Positions 5,222 to 5,866 of a stretch of 5,866 nt of DNA are shown here, piece after piece (the first letter of the stretch is position 1; each line of letters starts with the position of its first letter). The notes below the pieces were generated by a model. That model was not told where the DNA came from. It saw only the letters and a program-made list of their open reading frames with translations, and searched no databases. A program made the position numbers and the translations under genes. This stretch comes from an uncultured Veillonella sp. (GTDB taxonomy: Bacteria; Bacillota; Negativicutes; Veillonellales; Veillonellaceae): assembly GCA_902466275.1 (NCBI GenBank), contig CABQQJ010000058.1, positions 1 through 5,866 of the forward strand, written 5' to 3'.

Positions 5222-5866
5222 CTAAGAAATTTTATTCATTTTCATAAGCAAAATCCGTTTCACCGATTCATCGAGTCGTTCTTTCGAGATACGACCGTCT
5301 TTCACGGCTTTCATAAGGCCGTTATAAGCCTCTTGCATGTGTTCGTATTCGTGACATACGAGCAAGATATCGCTACCTGCTAGGATAGATTGCACCGCCA
5401 TATCGCCAAAGGTATAGTGATTTGCAAGGGCACCCATGTCCATATCGTCCGTTACCACAACGCCATTGTAGCCTATGTCCTTGCGCAACCAATCGGTAAT
5501 AATCGCTTTCGATAAACTAGCAGGATGATCTGGATCGATTTGTGGGTACATCGCATGAGACACCATGATTGTATAGGTATTCGATTTAGACTGTTTGATA
5601 AGGTCTACGAATACCTTTGTGTCCTCTGAAAGCAATGTTTCTTTAGAGACAGGAACGATACTTGTGTCAGCGTGCAAGTCTACATCGGTCTTACCAATGC
5701 CCGGAAAGTGCTTATAGGAATACCACAAGCCCGCTTCATCGTAAGCCTTGCCAACGGCGCCTGCATAGCGAACGACCTCATCAGGGTTCGTACTAAAGGA
5801 ACGGCCATAGGTTAAGCCCAAGTCCGCTATAGGAGCAAAGTTAATGTTGAATCCCAAGTCCTTTAG
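5222..5866 (-). CDS. nagZ: Glycoside hydrolase family 3, NagZ-like beta-N-acetylhexosaminidase (3' part only)
   Basis: The last 214 codons of a gene whose 5' end lies beyond base 5866. The frame is open to the edge (first codons LKDLGF), and the TTG at 5857 is an internal leucine, not a start. GH3 hexosaminidases remove N-acetylglucosamine from muropeptides or related glycans, in cytoplasmic peptidoglycan recycling or at the cell surface. Visible landmarks, numbered from the edge: NFAPIADLG at 9-17, GRSFSTNP at 21-28, KHFPG at 52-56, the Asp63-x-His65 dyad typical of GH3 N-acetylglucosaminidases, and TDDMDM with the probable nucleophile Asp140. The chain ends soon after the barrel, so no C-terminal domain is present. 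The motif usually read as KHFPGHGD is KHFPGIGK here. Any signal peptide or lipobox would lie outside the window, so the location in the cell is unknown. Confidence 0.88.
   Translation of the reverse strand, partial: LKDLGFNINFAPIADLGLTYGRSFSTNPDEVVRYAGAVGKAYDEAGLWYSYKHFPGIGKTDVDLHADTSIVPVSKETLLSEDTKVFVDLIKQSKSNTYTIMVSHAMYPQIDPDHPASLSKAIITDWLRKDIGYNGVVVTDDMDMGALANHYTFGDMAVQSILAGSDILLVCHEYEHMQEAYNGLMKAVKDGRISKERLDESVKRILLMKMNKIS

Noticed and set aside
5213..5231. Direct repeat TAAGAAATT (5213-5221 and 5223-5231) around the nagZ-like stop codon
   Set aside because: Only 9 bp and AT-rich, partly coding, with no mobile element or attachment site context.
5855..5857. TTG at 5857 as the start of the NagZ-like protein
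   Set aside because: The frame continues upstream to the window edge with family-typical residues (LKDLGF), and the TTG falls inside the catalytic barrel, so the gene is simply cut by the window.

Overview
The window is about 5.9 kb of ordinary-looking chromosome, and every gene I can support lies on the minus strand. Moderate GC in the genes, AT-rich spacers, AGGAGG-type ribosome binding sites, GTG starts and the gene mix (FAD/Fe-S lactate-type dehydrogenase, FucO, TrkA_C-tailed ClC) fit a low-GC Firmicutes-lineage anaerobe. Veillonella or another Negativicutes member is my best guess, by inference only; no marker gene settles it.

Layout from low to high coordinates. Bases 1-193 hold the first 64 codons of a FAD-linked oxidase (D-lactate dehydrogenase/glycolate oxidase type) running off the left edge. 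Bases 209-691 are an AT-rich spacer with no convincing gene; a terminator at about 589-648 closes the next operon. Bases 692-3518 form a three-gene operon transcribed right to left: ClC anion/proton exchanger, GNAT acetyltransferase, TSUP/TauE-SafE permease. The gaps are 12 and 25 nt, and a good promoter (TTGAAA-17-TATACT) lies at 3598-3626. Bases 3711-3750 hold a strong terminator for fucO, a stand-alone lactaldehyde reductase gene at 3817-4968. The spacer at 4982-5221 has a candidate fucO promoter (TTGACA-18-TAGAAT) and, between it and the fucO ribosome site, a strong intrinsic terminator hairpin. Bases 5222-5866 are the C-terminal part of a GH3 NagZ-like beta-N-acetylhexosaminidase running off the right edge.

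The genes do not form one pathway. The operon joins two membrane transporters (chloride/proton exchange; probable sulfur-containing or other organic anion export) with an acetyltransferase of unknown substrate. FucO and the lactate-type dehydrogenase both act on three-carbon hydroxy compounds, but they are separate transcription units. I found no mobile element, CRISPR array, rRNA or tRNA gene, and no clearly new system. The points most worth checking are the terminator inside the fucO leader, the replaced NADP-excluding Asp in FucO, and two short peptide-like fragments in the spacers.
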